The position numbers and the translations under genes are program-made. Source: Neobacillus drentensis (GTDB taxonomy: Bacteria > Bacillota > Bacilli > Bacillales > Cytobacillaceae). Taken from it: DNA of 64,000 nt. The notes under the pieces were generated by a model that saw only the letters and a list, made by a program, of their open reading frames with translations, searched no databases and was not told the origin of the DNA. The stretch spans positions 3,152,001-3,216,000 of the forward strand of contig NZ_CP091110.1 in assembly GCF_021560175.1 (NCBI RefSeq), written 5' to 3'. The first letter of the stretch is position 1. The number at the start of each line of letters is the position of its first letter. Shown here piece by piece: positions 58,281 to 64,000 of this stretch.

Positions 58281-58962
58281 GTTCGTGTTACTTGTATTGT
58301 TCCTTGTAGGAGTTTACTGGGTGATCCCATTTATCCTAACTGCCGGTGCCGGAATCGGAGTCTTAAAAAGGAAAGCTACTTCTGATAAAATTGCCTTTAC
58401 TTTTGATGATGGTCCAAATCCGGTCTATACGCCGCAGCTTTTAGACCTGTTAAAGAAACATAATATTAAAGCGACCTTTTTTGTGGTTGGTTCTAAAGCA
58501 GAGAAGTACCCAGAGTTAATCGCAAGAATGCACGCCGAGGGACACTTAATTGGCATTCATAATTACGTCCACAAATCTAACTGGGTGATGGCTCCTTGGA
58601 CGACTCTACGTCATCTAAATAAGACTGCTTCGATCATTGAAAGAATTACGGGCGAACGTCCGATTTACTATCGTCCACCATGGGGATTATTAACTCTATT
58701 AGATTTTCTGCTATTGAAACAGTACCAAATCATCCATTGGTCGGTTATGGCGGAAGATTGGCGCAGTAGAGGCGGGAGTGAAAAAGTAGAGAAGAGATTA
58801 TTACAAACCATCAAAAATGGGGATGTTGTCCTACTACATGATTGTGGAGAAACGGCTGGGGCTGATGTAGATGCTCCGAAGAATACCATTCATGCCTTAA
58901 TAAATGTCTTCAAAGAACTGTCAAATCAAAGTTTAGCTTGTGTAAGACTTGATGAATTGTAA
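58273..58962 (+). CDS. Polysaccharide deacetylase family protein
   Basis: A 229-residue protein with an N-terminal signal anchor (FVLLVLFLVGVYWVIPFIL) and a NodB-type deacetylase domain outside: IAFTFDDGPNPVYTPQLLDLL (motif 1 with catalytic Asp), GIHNYVHKSNW (motif 2, a variant of HSxxH with N in place of S), YYRPPWG (motif 3). It would remove acetyl groups from a sugar polymer or glycolipid at the cell surface. ATG 58273 has GGGGGAG eight bases upstream. Last firm gene of the envelope operon. Confidence 0.9.
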   Translation: MIKFVLLVLFLVGVYWVIPFILTAGAGIGVLKRKATSDKIAFTFDDGPNPVYTPQLLDLLKKHNIKATFFVVGSKAEKYPELIARMHAEGHLIGIHNYVHKSNWVMAPWTTLRHLNKTASIIERITGERPIYYRPPWGLLTLLDFLLLKQYQIIHWSVMAEDWRSRGGSEKVEKRLLQTIKNGDVVLLHDCGETAGADVDAPKNTIHALINVFKELSNQSLACVRLDEL

Positions 58963-59100
58963 ATGAATAGAATAGAGAGGAGGGGTAGGTTTACAACTAA
59001 TATCCCATTTCCGATTTTTAATATCCTGAATCAAAAATCGTTTAGGACCGAGGAATTTTTCATGAACTATCTTAAAAAAAGAAGTTTTATCCCTGAATAA
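58963..59100 (+). CDS. Possible small basic protein (45 aa), doubtful
   Basis: An ATG directly after the deacetylase stop opens a 45-codon frame (starting MNRIERRGRF, ending KKRSFIPE). It is basic and not recognised. The ribosome site would have to lie inside the end of the deacetylase gene, where none is clear. Kept as a low-confidence candidate because the spacing suits re-initiation. The rest of 59101-59404 holds only hairpins. Confidence 0.2.
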   Translation: MNRIERRGRFTTNIPFPIFNILNQKSFRTEEFFMNYLKKRSFIPE

Positions 59101-59224
59101 GAAAATTTTTATATACATTGAACCAATTTAACCAGATAACATATCCTAACAATAGGTGGTACACTAAAAAAAGACCATGTCTCGGAACGACACGGTCATA
59201 AAACAACATAATCGGTGAGTCAGA

Positions 59225-59264
59225 AATCCATCCTCGTCTGCACACAGGGTGGATTTTTTTTGAT
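59225..59264 (+). terminator. Terminator of the envelope operon
   Basis: AATCCATCC pairs with GGGTGGATT, followed by TTTTTTG. A weaker hairpin, GACCATGTC/GACACGGTC, lies just before (59169-59193). Confidence 0.8.
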
Positions 59265-59404
59265 CCAACATGTGAACATCACTCTTTCTTTCATATGAAC
59301 TTTTTGTTTGTTTTACGGTAATTGAATGGTTTTAATAGGCTCTACATTCCGTAATAAAGGTGCTCCATTACCTGTCCTTTCATTCTCCTTTTCTAATCTT
59401 TGTC

Positions 59405-60766
59405 TTATTGTTGAAGTACACCGCCAAAAAGCCATGAAACCCAATAATATAATACGACTAATGTAAATAATACAGTAGGAGGGATTACTACACCTGTAAT
59501 TTTTACATACTCCCACCAAGTGATTTTCACTTTTCCTTTTCTAACAATGTGCATCCACATCAACGTAGCGAGTGTACCCATCGGAAGCAATAATGCCCCC
59601 ATATCGCTGCCAATCACGTTTGCCAGATAAGCAATTTTCAAGGAGAGTAAATCTAGATGCATATGCGTTAACGTAAGTGTTCCAACCATGAGCGCTGGGT
59701 GATTATTAAAAATATTAGAGAGTACAGTTAGAAGAACCCCCATCATCACACTCGCATGCAACAGGCTTCCGGAAACAATTGGCTGCATAAACGTAATCAG
59801 CCAATCAGTTAGCCCAATGTTATTCAGACCGTAAATGATGACATACATACAAAAAGCAAAAACGATGATATACCAAGGCGTTTTTTTCAACATATCGCCA
59901 GGCGGGATTTTTAAATAAGCCCATCTCCATGCTAACAGAACAAGTGATCCGAATACGGCCATAAGCGAAACGGGAATGTTTACAAACGAGGCGACAAAGA
60001 GACTGATTCGGACAGCGAACACGAATAATAGTACATTTCGCATAAATCTGGAACGGTCTTTGTCTGAGCCATGCTGAAGGACTGGTTTGAGTGGATGGTA
60101 GGATTTTGACGACAATCCTGTAATTTTCGTTGGGATGGTTTTCGGCAGGACTTTGTAAAACCGTAAGAACAGAAGACCCACTAGTAGGAGCAGACCTAGC
60201 GTTGCGGGTACAAACATCATCGCAGTATGCAAATACAAACTCATGTGCACAATTTTTAGAGCAATTAAGTTCACAATATTACTCACACCGATTGGAGCAC
60301 TCGAGGCTGTGGCAATTAACCCCCCTGAAAGCAAATAAGGGATTTTTTGATGATTTTTCAATCCCATGTTGTTTAATAACATGACCAAAATGGGGGTGGT
60401 GATTAAGATACTTCCATCATTATTAAAAAACAGAGTCATGAGAAAACATAAAAGGTTGACATACCAGAATAAACGGATCCCTGAACCTTTAGCCTTGGCA
60501 GCCAATTTTTCCGCAACCCAATTAAAGAAACCAAAACTTTCTAAAACAATCGCCATAACAATGGTTGCCATAATCGTAATGGCGGCACCACTTATCGTTT
60601 CTGCAATAATCCCCAGGTCTGATAACGAGACACCTCCACAAAGTACGACTATAAAGGCTCCAATTGCCGCAGGTATCGCTTCGTTCATACCTTTAGGTCT
60701 CCAAAGAATAAACCCGAGGGTAACCAAAAAGGTGATGATGGTTATCCATATGGTTAAATCATTCAT
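59405..60766 (-). CDS. ArsB/SLC13-type (ion transporter superfamily) efflux permease
   Basis: A 453-residue membrane transporter with about 11-12 helices. The block FNNDGSILITTPILVMLLNNMGL with the N-terminal GAFIVVLCGGVSL and the C-terminal ANVIGSDMGALLLPMGTLATLMWMHI are typical of the ArsB arsenite-exporter branch and of the Bacillus YdfA-like group. It may export arsenite or an organic/inorganic anion. No ArsR, ArsC or ArsA gene is adjacent, so arsenic specificity is not certain. AAAGGAG before the ATG; the leader carries direct repeats. Confidence 0.82.
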   Translation of the reverse strand: MNDLTIWITIITFLVTLGFILWRPKGMNEAIPAAIGAFIVVLCGGVSLSDLGIIAETISGAAITIMATIVMAIVLESFGFFNWVAEKLAAKAKGSGIRLFWYVNLLCFLMTLFFNNDGSILITTPILVMLLNNMGLKNHQKIPYLLSGGLIATASSAPIGVSNIVNLIALKIVHMSLYLHTAMMFVPATLGLLLLVGLLFLRFYKVLPKTIPTKITGLSSKSYHPLKPVLQHGSDKDRSRFMRNVLLFVFAVRISLFVASFVNIPVSLMAVFGSLVLLAWRWAYLKIPPGDMLKKTPWYIIVFAFCMYVIIYGLNNIGLTDWLITFMQPIVSGSLLHASVMMGVLLTVLSNIFNNHPALMVGTLTLTHMHLDLLSLKIAYLANVIGSDMGALLLPMGTLATLMWMHIVRKGKVKITWWEYVKITGVVIPPTVLFTLVVLYYWVSWLFGGVLQQ

Positions 60767-60869
60767 AATAATCTCCTTTCATCTAGCTGATCATTCAGGA
60801 TGTACCCTGAGACGACACTACCTCCATTGCAGCTGTGCTATTGTCCCTCCCTGCCATCTATCCATCTTG

Positions 60870-60924
60870 TAGGTTTGTACTGTATTTATATGTATCACGA
60901 AGGAGACAGGCTTTAGGTTTGTAC
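60870..60924 (-). promoter_or_regulatory. Direct repeats flanking the promoter of the ArsB-like gene
   Basis: TAGGTTTGTAC at 60870-60880 and again at 60914-60924 (44 bp apart), with a TATAAA on the minus strand between them. The transcribed leader (about 60878-60767) can fold, for example GAGGGACA...TGTCGTCTC and TCAGG/CCTGA. I see no known riboswitch class. Confidence 0.45.
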
Positions 60925-61033
60925 CCTTTTTCCCAAAAAATCAACTTATGTCTAAATAATGATGGATTTATAGACGGGATATAGAAAGGGACTCTAAAGA
61001 AAAAATGGGAAGGGAAAGAAAGGACGCAAAATA

Positions 61034-61066
61034 AAAAACAGGATGGATGTCCTGTTTTTGTTTTTG
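61034..61066. terminator. Bidirectional terminator
   Basis: AAAAACAGGA pairs with TCCTGTTTTT, followed by GTTTTTG on the plus strand and TATTTT on the minus strand. It ends the small minus-strand coat-like gene. Confidence 0.88.
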
Positions 61067-61104
61067 TAATCCTATTGAAGAGTGAAATGACTCGTGTAAG
61101 GTAT

Positions 61105-61266
61105 TTACTTTATGCTGGAATAATAGTTTTTTCGAACTGTGTAGGGCACTAATAAATTCCGGTAGGTAACGGCAGCAGGCGGTACCGGTGGTGGAGGAAT
61201 AATAATGGGAACTCCGTAATGGCTATACCACGGATGGTAGTGATGTATATATATGTATGGATACAT
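61105..61266 (-). CDS. Small Tyr/Pro/His-rich coat-like protein (53 aa)
   Basis: A 53-residue protein: MYPYIYIHHYHPWYSHYG, then VPIIIPPPPVPPAA, then a Tyr/Lys/Arg end (VRKNYYSSIK). The extreme Tyr/Pro content is that of spore coat proteins, which become cross-linked through tyrosine. GGAAAGGATG before the ATG. A perfect sigma-K -10 pattern (CATAGTCTA) lies 30 bp upstream on the same strand and a strong terminator follows. No family name, but a late mother-cell coat role is a good guess. Confidence 0.7.
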   Translation of the reverse strand: MYPYIYIHHYHPWYSHYGVPIIIPPPPVPPAAVTYRNLLVPYTVRKNYYSSIK

Positions 61267-61295
61267 AAATATCATCCTTTCCTTTAAAGTTACAG

Positions 61296-61304
61296 TAGAC
61301 TATG
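61296..61304 (-). promoter_or_regulatory. Sigma-K-type -10 element
   Basis: CATAGTCTA on the minus strand fits the sigma-K -10 consensus CATANNNTA exactly. Transcription would start about 22 nt before the coat-like gene. Confidence 0.5.
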
Positions 61305-61525
61305 AGTGATTACCTTATCATGATTGGACAAAAGCCTAATTTTAACGTTATTCTCCACAACATCCCATTTAATGCTTTTTTAGTGAAGAAACACACTGTT
61401 TTTTCCTCTTTGGCTGTTTATCGAAAATAAAGTGGTTTATAATGGAAATGGTTGAAACTAAGTTCGATTAAGATAATCCTTTTTTAATAATGTTTAAGAA
61501 TAAAAGAATATCCTGAGGTGATCAT

Positions 61526-61822
61526 GTGGATGAATTAGTCATTCTGGGAATTATCGGAGTGGGCCTCTTATTAACTAGTATCATAAGTTCCATTAGTCAA
61601 TTAAGAAGTGACCTTGCTCGTACCAACGCAACATTAAATAAAATGGCCAAACATATTGGCCTTCCTGATGAAGTTACAGCAGATTTACATGATGAATTAA
61701 TCAGCCTAATTGCGGAGGGTAAAAAAATTAAAGCCATTAAAAGATATCGAATGGAAACCGGACTTGGTTTAAAGGAAGCAAAAGATTATGTGGATTCCTT
61801 AAGTGCAAAAACAAAGTTATGA
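61526..61822 (+). CDS. Membrane-anchored protein with ribosomal L7/L12 C-terminal-like domain
   Basis: A 98-residue protein: one N-terminal membrane helix (VILGIIGVGLLLTSIISSI), a short linker helix, and a C-terminal domain (LISLIAEGKKIKAIKRYRMETGLGLKEAKDYVDSL) that matches the L7/L12 CTD with its conserved GLGLKEAKxxV motif. In ribosomes this domain recruits GTPase factors; in these membrane proteins its partner is unknown. GTG start with GAGGTGATC upstream. Monocistronic. Confidence 0.82.
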   Translation: MDELVILGIIGVGLLLTSIISSISQLRSDLARTNATLNKMAKHIGLPDEVTADLHDELISLIAEGKKIKAIKRYRMETGLGLKEAKDYVDSLSAKTKL

Positions 61823-61875
61823 AAAAAACTGGCTCAATGGCGGCAACTGCCTATTGAGCCAGTTTTTTTATTTGT
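61823..61875. terminator. Bidirectional terminator
   Basis: AAAACTGGCTCAAT pairs with ATTGAGCCAGTTTT, followed by TTTATTTG. Confidence 0.93.
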
Positions 61876-61880
61876 TCAAC

Positions 61881-63110
61881 CTAATTAAGGATCCGTTTTT
61901 CTCCTTGAATTTCCTGGATCGAGCTAATATTTTGCGTGAATTCAAGCGTTCCCACATATTGACCCGCTTCATCCCTTACGGCAAAGTAACGGATATACAC
62001 GTATTTATCTTTAAATTTAATATAAAAATCCTCACAATCTTTGATGCCTGCTTTAAAGTCATGTAATAATTCTTCGACGACATGAACACTTTTTGGCGGA
62101 TGACAGTTTTGAACGGTTCTGCCAATTACAGCTTTTGTTCGAGCAAAGATTCGTTCTTTGCCATGTGAAAAATAGCGAACCACATCATCTTGGTCGATAA
62201 AGGTGATATCAACAGGTAAGTGGTTTAACATCAGTTCCAGTTGTTTTAACGAAAGAATCCCTGTTTCTAAACGAATGTATCCTTCGGTCAGCGCATTTTC
62301 TTCAATAGCCTTTCGTTCCGGCTTCCATACACCCGCTGGTCCAGCGATACAAAAACCAATTTCATCACTTTCATGTGCTATTTTGACCCATTCATCTTCC
62401 GTTAAGGTTTGTAAGGCCATCGGGAATAAGATGTTTTCCTCTTTAAAAATCATTTCACTAACTTCTCGAATCACGAAATATAGGGCGTCGATTACAGCTT
62501 GTTTGTCACCTTTATAGTTCGTTAATTTCTCTTTTGCCTCTTTTATGGCGGCACGTATTCCGTCATCCACTCCCCACATTACTTGAGTAGGGCCCATGAT
62601 TCCGTACTTTTCTAAATAAGGGAAGAGCAAATTTTCTTTCCGGCTATAGTGTTTGTCAATGTCTAATAAAAGGTTTAAATCGTCTAGTAACTTAAATTTG
62701 TTGTCCGCGCTGTCTTCTTTTTCAAAACGTTCGAAATGGAGCTGTAATTTAAAGTTTACTAACCGATCAATCTCTTTATTTTCTAATTTAAAGGTGTGAA
62801 TAGGGTGTCCCTGCTGTTCTTCCGGTTTTTCAGAACGATGTATTTCTTCAATCGATCCTTTAAAAATTGCCGTATGAACCGAACAGAGGCGCTGGACTTC
62901 TTGAACAGGAATACCCTCTTCTTCCATCAGTGCTTGTTCTAATTTAGAAATCTCCGCTACGGAAATATTCCCAGCAGCTTCTTCAAAGCGAGCCTTTACT
63001 TCCTCCACACTTTTGCCGTTGTGCAGGTCTTTGATAATCTCTTTTAAAACCGTTTGTCTCTCTAATTGTGTAATCATTTCTTGTTCACGATTATTAATCA
63101 TTTCACTCAT
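61881..63110 (-). CDS. DUF438 / hemerythrin-like / PAS protein
   Basis: A 409-residue cytosolic protein. Order: DUF438 domain (about 15-90; LKEIIKDLHNGKSVEEVKARFEE), a hemerythrin-like HHE region (about 110-250; HPIHTFKLENKEIDRLV, DIDKHYSRKENLLFPYLEKYG, EENILFPMAL: His/Glu ligands for a di-iron centre), and a C-terminal PAS domain (ITFIDQDDVVRYFSHGKERIF onward). Relatives are linked to nitric oxide, oxygen or iron-sulfur stress sensing. It follows the DUF1858 gene by 13 nt on the minus strand, under a Fnr-type site. Confidence 0.88.
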   Translation of the reverse strand: MSEMINNREQEMITQLERQTVLKEIIKDLHNGKSVEEVKARFEEAAGNISVAEISKLEQALMEEEGIPVQEVQRLCSVHTAIFKGSIEEIHRSEKPEEQQGHPIHTFKLENKEIDRLVNFKLQLHFERFEKEDSADNKFKLLDDLNLLLDIDKHYSRKENLLFPYLEKYGIMGPTQVMWGVDDGIRAAIKEAKEKLTNYKGDKQAVIDALYFVIREVSEMIFKEENILFPMALQTLTEDEWVKIAHESDEIGFCIAGPAGVWKPERKAIEENALTEGYIRLETGILSLKQLELMLNHLPVDITFIDQDDVVRYFSHGKERIFARTKAVIGRTVQNCHPPKSVHVVEELLHDFKAGIKDCEDFYIKFKDKYVYIRYFAVRDEAGQYVGTLEFTQNISSIQEIQGEKRILN

Positions 63111-63123
63111 TTTAGGTGCTCCT

Positions 63124-63351
63124 CTACTTGTTTATAGTAAATCCATTATTTTCAAATGTTTGGATGACTTTATCTAAGGAAATACCTTTCATCCGGCAGC
63201 CATTTGGCAGTGTCATAACACGCCCGGCCGTTTTTAGCATAGTTGGATTGGTGATATTCTCAAAACCAAGTTGCTTCATTATCGGGATGATTTCTGGATA
63301 CTCGGTACATAGTTGAAGGACCGGTTGTTGAATATTCAATACTTTTGACAT
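63124..63351 (-). CDS. DUF1858 small protein
   Basis: A 75-residue cytosolic protein of the DUF1858 family (VLNIQQPVLQLCTEYPEIIPIMKQLGFENITNPTMLKTAGRVMTLPNGC). This domain also occurs at the N-terminus of the ScdA/RIC iron-sulfur repair proteins and with DUF438, which supports a role with the next gene in nitrosative or redox stress. ATG 63351 has TAGGAGTGA upstream; the GTG at 63360 overlaps that site. Confidence 0.88.
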   Translation of the reverse strand: MSKVLNIQQPVLQLCTEYPEIIPIMKQLGFENITNPTMLKTAGRVMTLPNGCRMKGISLDKVIQTFENNGFTINK

Positions 63352-63393
63352 ACTTTTCACTCCTAAAAGAGGGTGATAACTTTTCTCAATAGG

Positions 63394-63436
63394 AATATAC
63401 CATAGACATATTTTTTAAATTGTGATTGGTATCACT
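63394..63436 (-). promoter_or_regulatory. Fnr/CRP-type site with promoter in class II position
   Basis: TGTGATTGGTATCACT at 63421-63436 matches TGTGA-N6-TCACA except for the last base. On the minus strand a -10 TATATT lies at 63399-63394, giving a start near 63387 and the site centre at about -41. This is the classical activation distance for Fnr. Confidence 0.75.
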
Positions 63437-63527
63437 TATGAAACTATAGATGTTACGTAAATGTGAACAAGTAGATTCGATAAGGACAAGAAGGGAGTCA
63501 TAAATCCTATTTGATTAGTAAAACTAA

Positions 63528-63585
63528 TTGACAATCATTCTCACAGATAATATGATGGAGATAGATGATATTGAAATTCATTATC
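63528..63585 (+). promoter_or_regulatory. Sigma-A promoter with two Fur-type boxes
   Basis: TTGACA (63528-63533), 17-bp spacer, TATGAT (63551-63556). Fur-like sites: TGACAATCATTCTCA (63529-63543, 13 of 15 to the 7-1-7 consensus) over the -35, and GATATTGAAATTCATTATC (63567-63585, 16 of 19) just after the start point. Confidence 0.8.
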
Positions 63586-63617
63586 ACTTAATACTTATAG
63601 ACAACTAGGGGGACCCT

Positions 63618-64000
63618 ATGGGCAAGAAATTATTACTTTTAATATCTATCCTTCTATTAATTTTTGGTATGGGGGTACATACTCCTGCGTTAGCAGATGG
63701 AAATTCAAAAGAAGAGATGAAGAAGGCGAACGTATCAGTTGATCAAGCCATAGATTTAGCATCGAAAGGGGACCTTTCGGGAGCAAAAAAGGCATATGAT
63801 CAATTTAACAAGTCCTGGAGACAAATTGAAGAAGGGATAAAAGCAGATTCAACTACTGCTTATCGAGATATTGAATCAAATATGGGAAAGGTCGTTTACG
63901 CCTTAACTATTAAAAAACCAGATCAAGTTTTAGTGGCATTAAAAGATTTAAAAGCAACTAACGACAAATTTTCAGCTGGTGGTTATCCAAAGGTAGCAGC
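63618..64000 (+). CDS. efeU: FTR1-family iron permease, N-terminal part (truncated by window edge)
   Basis: First 127 residues of a protein with a cleavable signal peptide (LLLLISILLLIFGMGVHTPALA) and a helical external domain (KANVSVDQAIDLASKGDLSGAKKAYDQFNKSWRQIEEGI, then DIESNMGKVVYALTIKKPDQVL). This is the N-terminal domain of Bacillus FTR1/EfeU-type iron transporters (YwbL), which import ferric iron after oxidation of ferrous iron. The membrane part with REGLE motifs lies beyond the window, so the call is by the N-terminus and the Fur-type promoter. AGGGGG before the ATG. Confidence 0.75.
   Translation, partial: MGKKLLLLISILLLIFGMGVHTPALADGNSKEEMKKANVSVDQAIDLASKGDLSGAKKAYDQFNKSWRQIEEGIKADSTTAYRDIESNMGKVVYALTIKKPDQVLVALKDLKATNDKFSAGGYPKVA

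Noticed and set aside
60767-60880. Metal riboswitch (NiCo, Mn or Mg type) before the ArsB-like gene
   Set aside because: The leader is structured, but I could not match the conserved cores of these classes; kept only as an unclassified leader.

Overview
The window looks like chromosome of a low-GC, endospore-forming Bacillaceae species (Bacillus in the broad sense; a Neobacillus/Cytobacillus-type relative is my guess, not proven). Evidence: AT-rich sequence, strong AGGAGG-type ribosome binding sites with many TTG/GTG starts, U-tailed hairpin terminators between most units, and Bacillus families throughout: KinB-like kinase, LysM-3D protein, YjcZ and DUF1657 small proteins, intracellular subtilisin with a LIPY pro-segment, YrhE/YrhD/FdhD formate dehydrogenase set, SdpR/SdpI, HmoA, DUF3231. 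No prophage, transposase or CRISPR locus is visible. The content is accessory: many short units with separate stress, sporulation, metal or redox control.

Layout. 1-2.1 kb: end of an ABC exporter and a YtkA-like lipoprotein. 2.6-9.1 kb: a four-gene signalling operon (hybrid histidine kinase, CheR methyltransferase, REC-PAS-kinase, periplasmic-binding-type protein). 9.3-11.0 kb: a macro-domain protein with an extra C-terminal domain plus a vWA protein. 11.3-12.6 kb: KinB-like kinase. 13-17 kb: NERD-helicase, DUF1398, a PD-(D/E)XK-type protein, then an array of 52-bp hairpin repeats. 17.3-21.6 kb: Bcr-type MFS exporter with a structured leader, a small protein under cre-like sites, an amine oxidase, and a CBS protein with a HEPN-like RNxxxH motif. 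21.9-27.7 kb: glycine-zipper repeat protein, DUF1657/DUF1657/DUF421 spore-type operon, YitT protein, intracellular subtilisin, small kinase. 27.8-32.4 kb: fdhF, DUF1641, fdhD and a decayed M20 peptidase tail. 32.8-36.4 kb: protealysin-like M4 protease with an emfourin-like inhibitor, and DUF3231. 37-40.7 kb: LysM-3D, membrane protein/XRE pair, DUF4386, uppP.

40.9-42.2 kb is an RNA island: a second 52-bp repeat array, tRNA-Ser, tmRNA (ssrA), a promoter followed by a half-copy of tRNA-Thr and about 120 nt of unexplained structured sequence, then intact tRNA-Thr, tRNA-Asn and a 76-nt compact SRP-type RNA lacking an Alu domain, closed by a terminator. I consider this and the envelope operon at 53-59 kb the most interesting parts of the window.

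42.3-53 kb: sstT, a His-rich protein plus hmoA under a paired 18-bp operator, a DUF4405 membrane protein, an HPr-like protein without the HPr histidine, sdpRI, YjcZ proteins, a sigma-B-type general stress protein, DUF4317/SDR, and a phosphoesterase lipoprotein. 53.1-59 kb: a two-component system divergent from an operon of PAP2 phosphatase, UgtP/MGDG-synthase-like glycosyltransferase, VTT (TVP38/DedA) protein and polysaccharide deacetylase, which looks like a regulated envelope lipid/polymer cassette. 59.4-64 kb: ArsB-like transporter, coat-like small protein, L7/L12-tail protein, DUF1858 + DUF438 hemerythrin pair under a well-placed Fnr-type site, and the start of an FTR1 iron permease under Fur-type sites.

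Functions come from family recognition by eye; no search was run.
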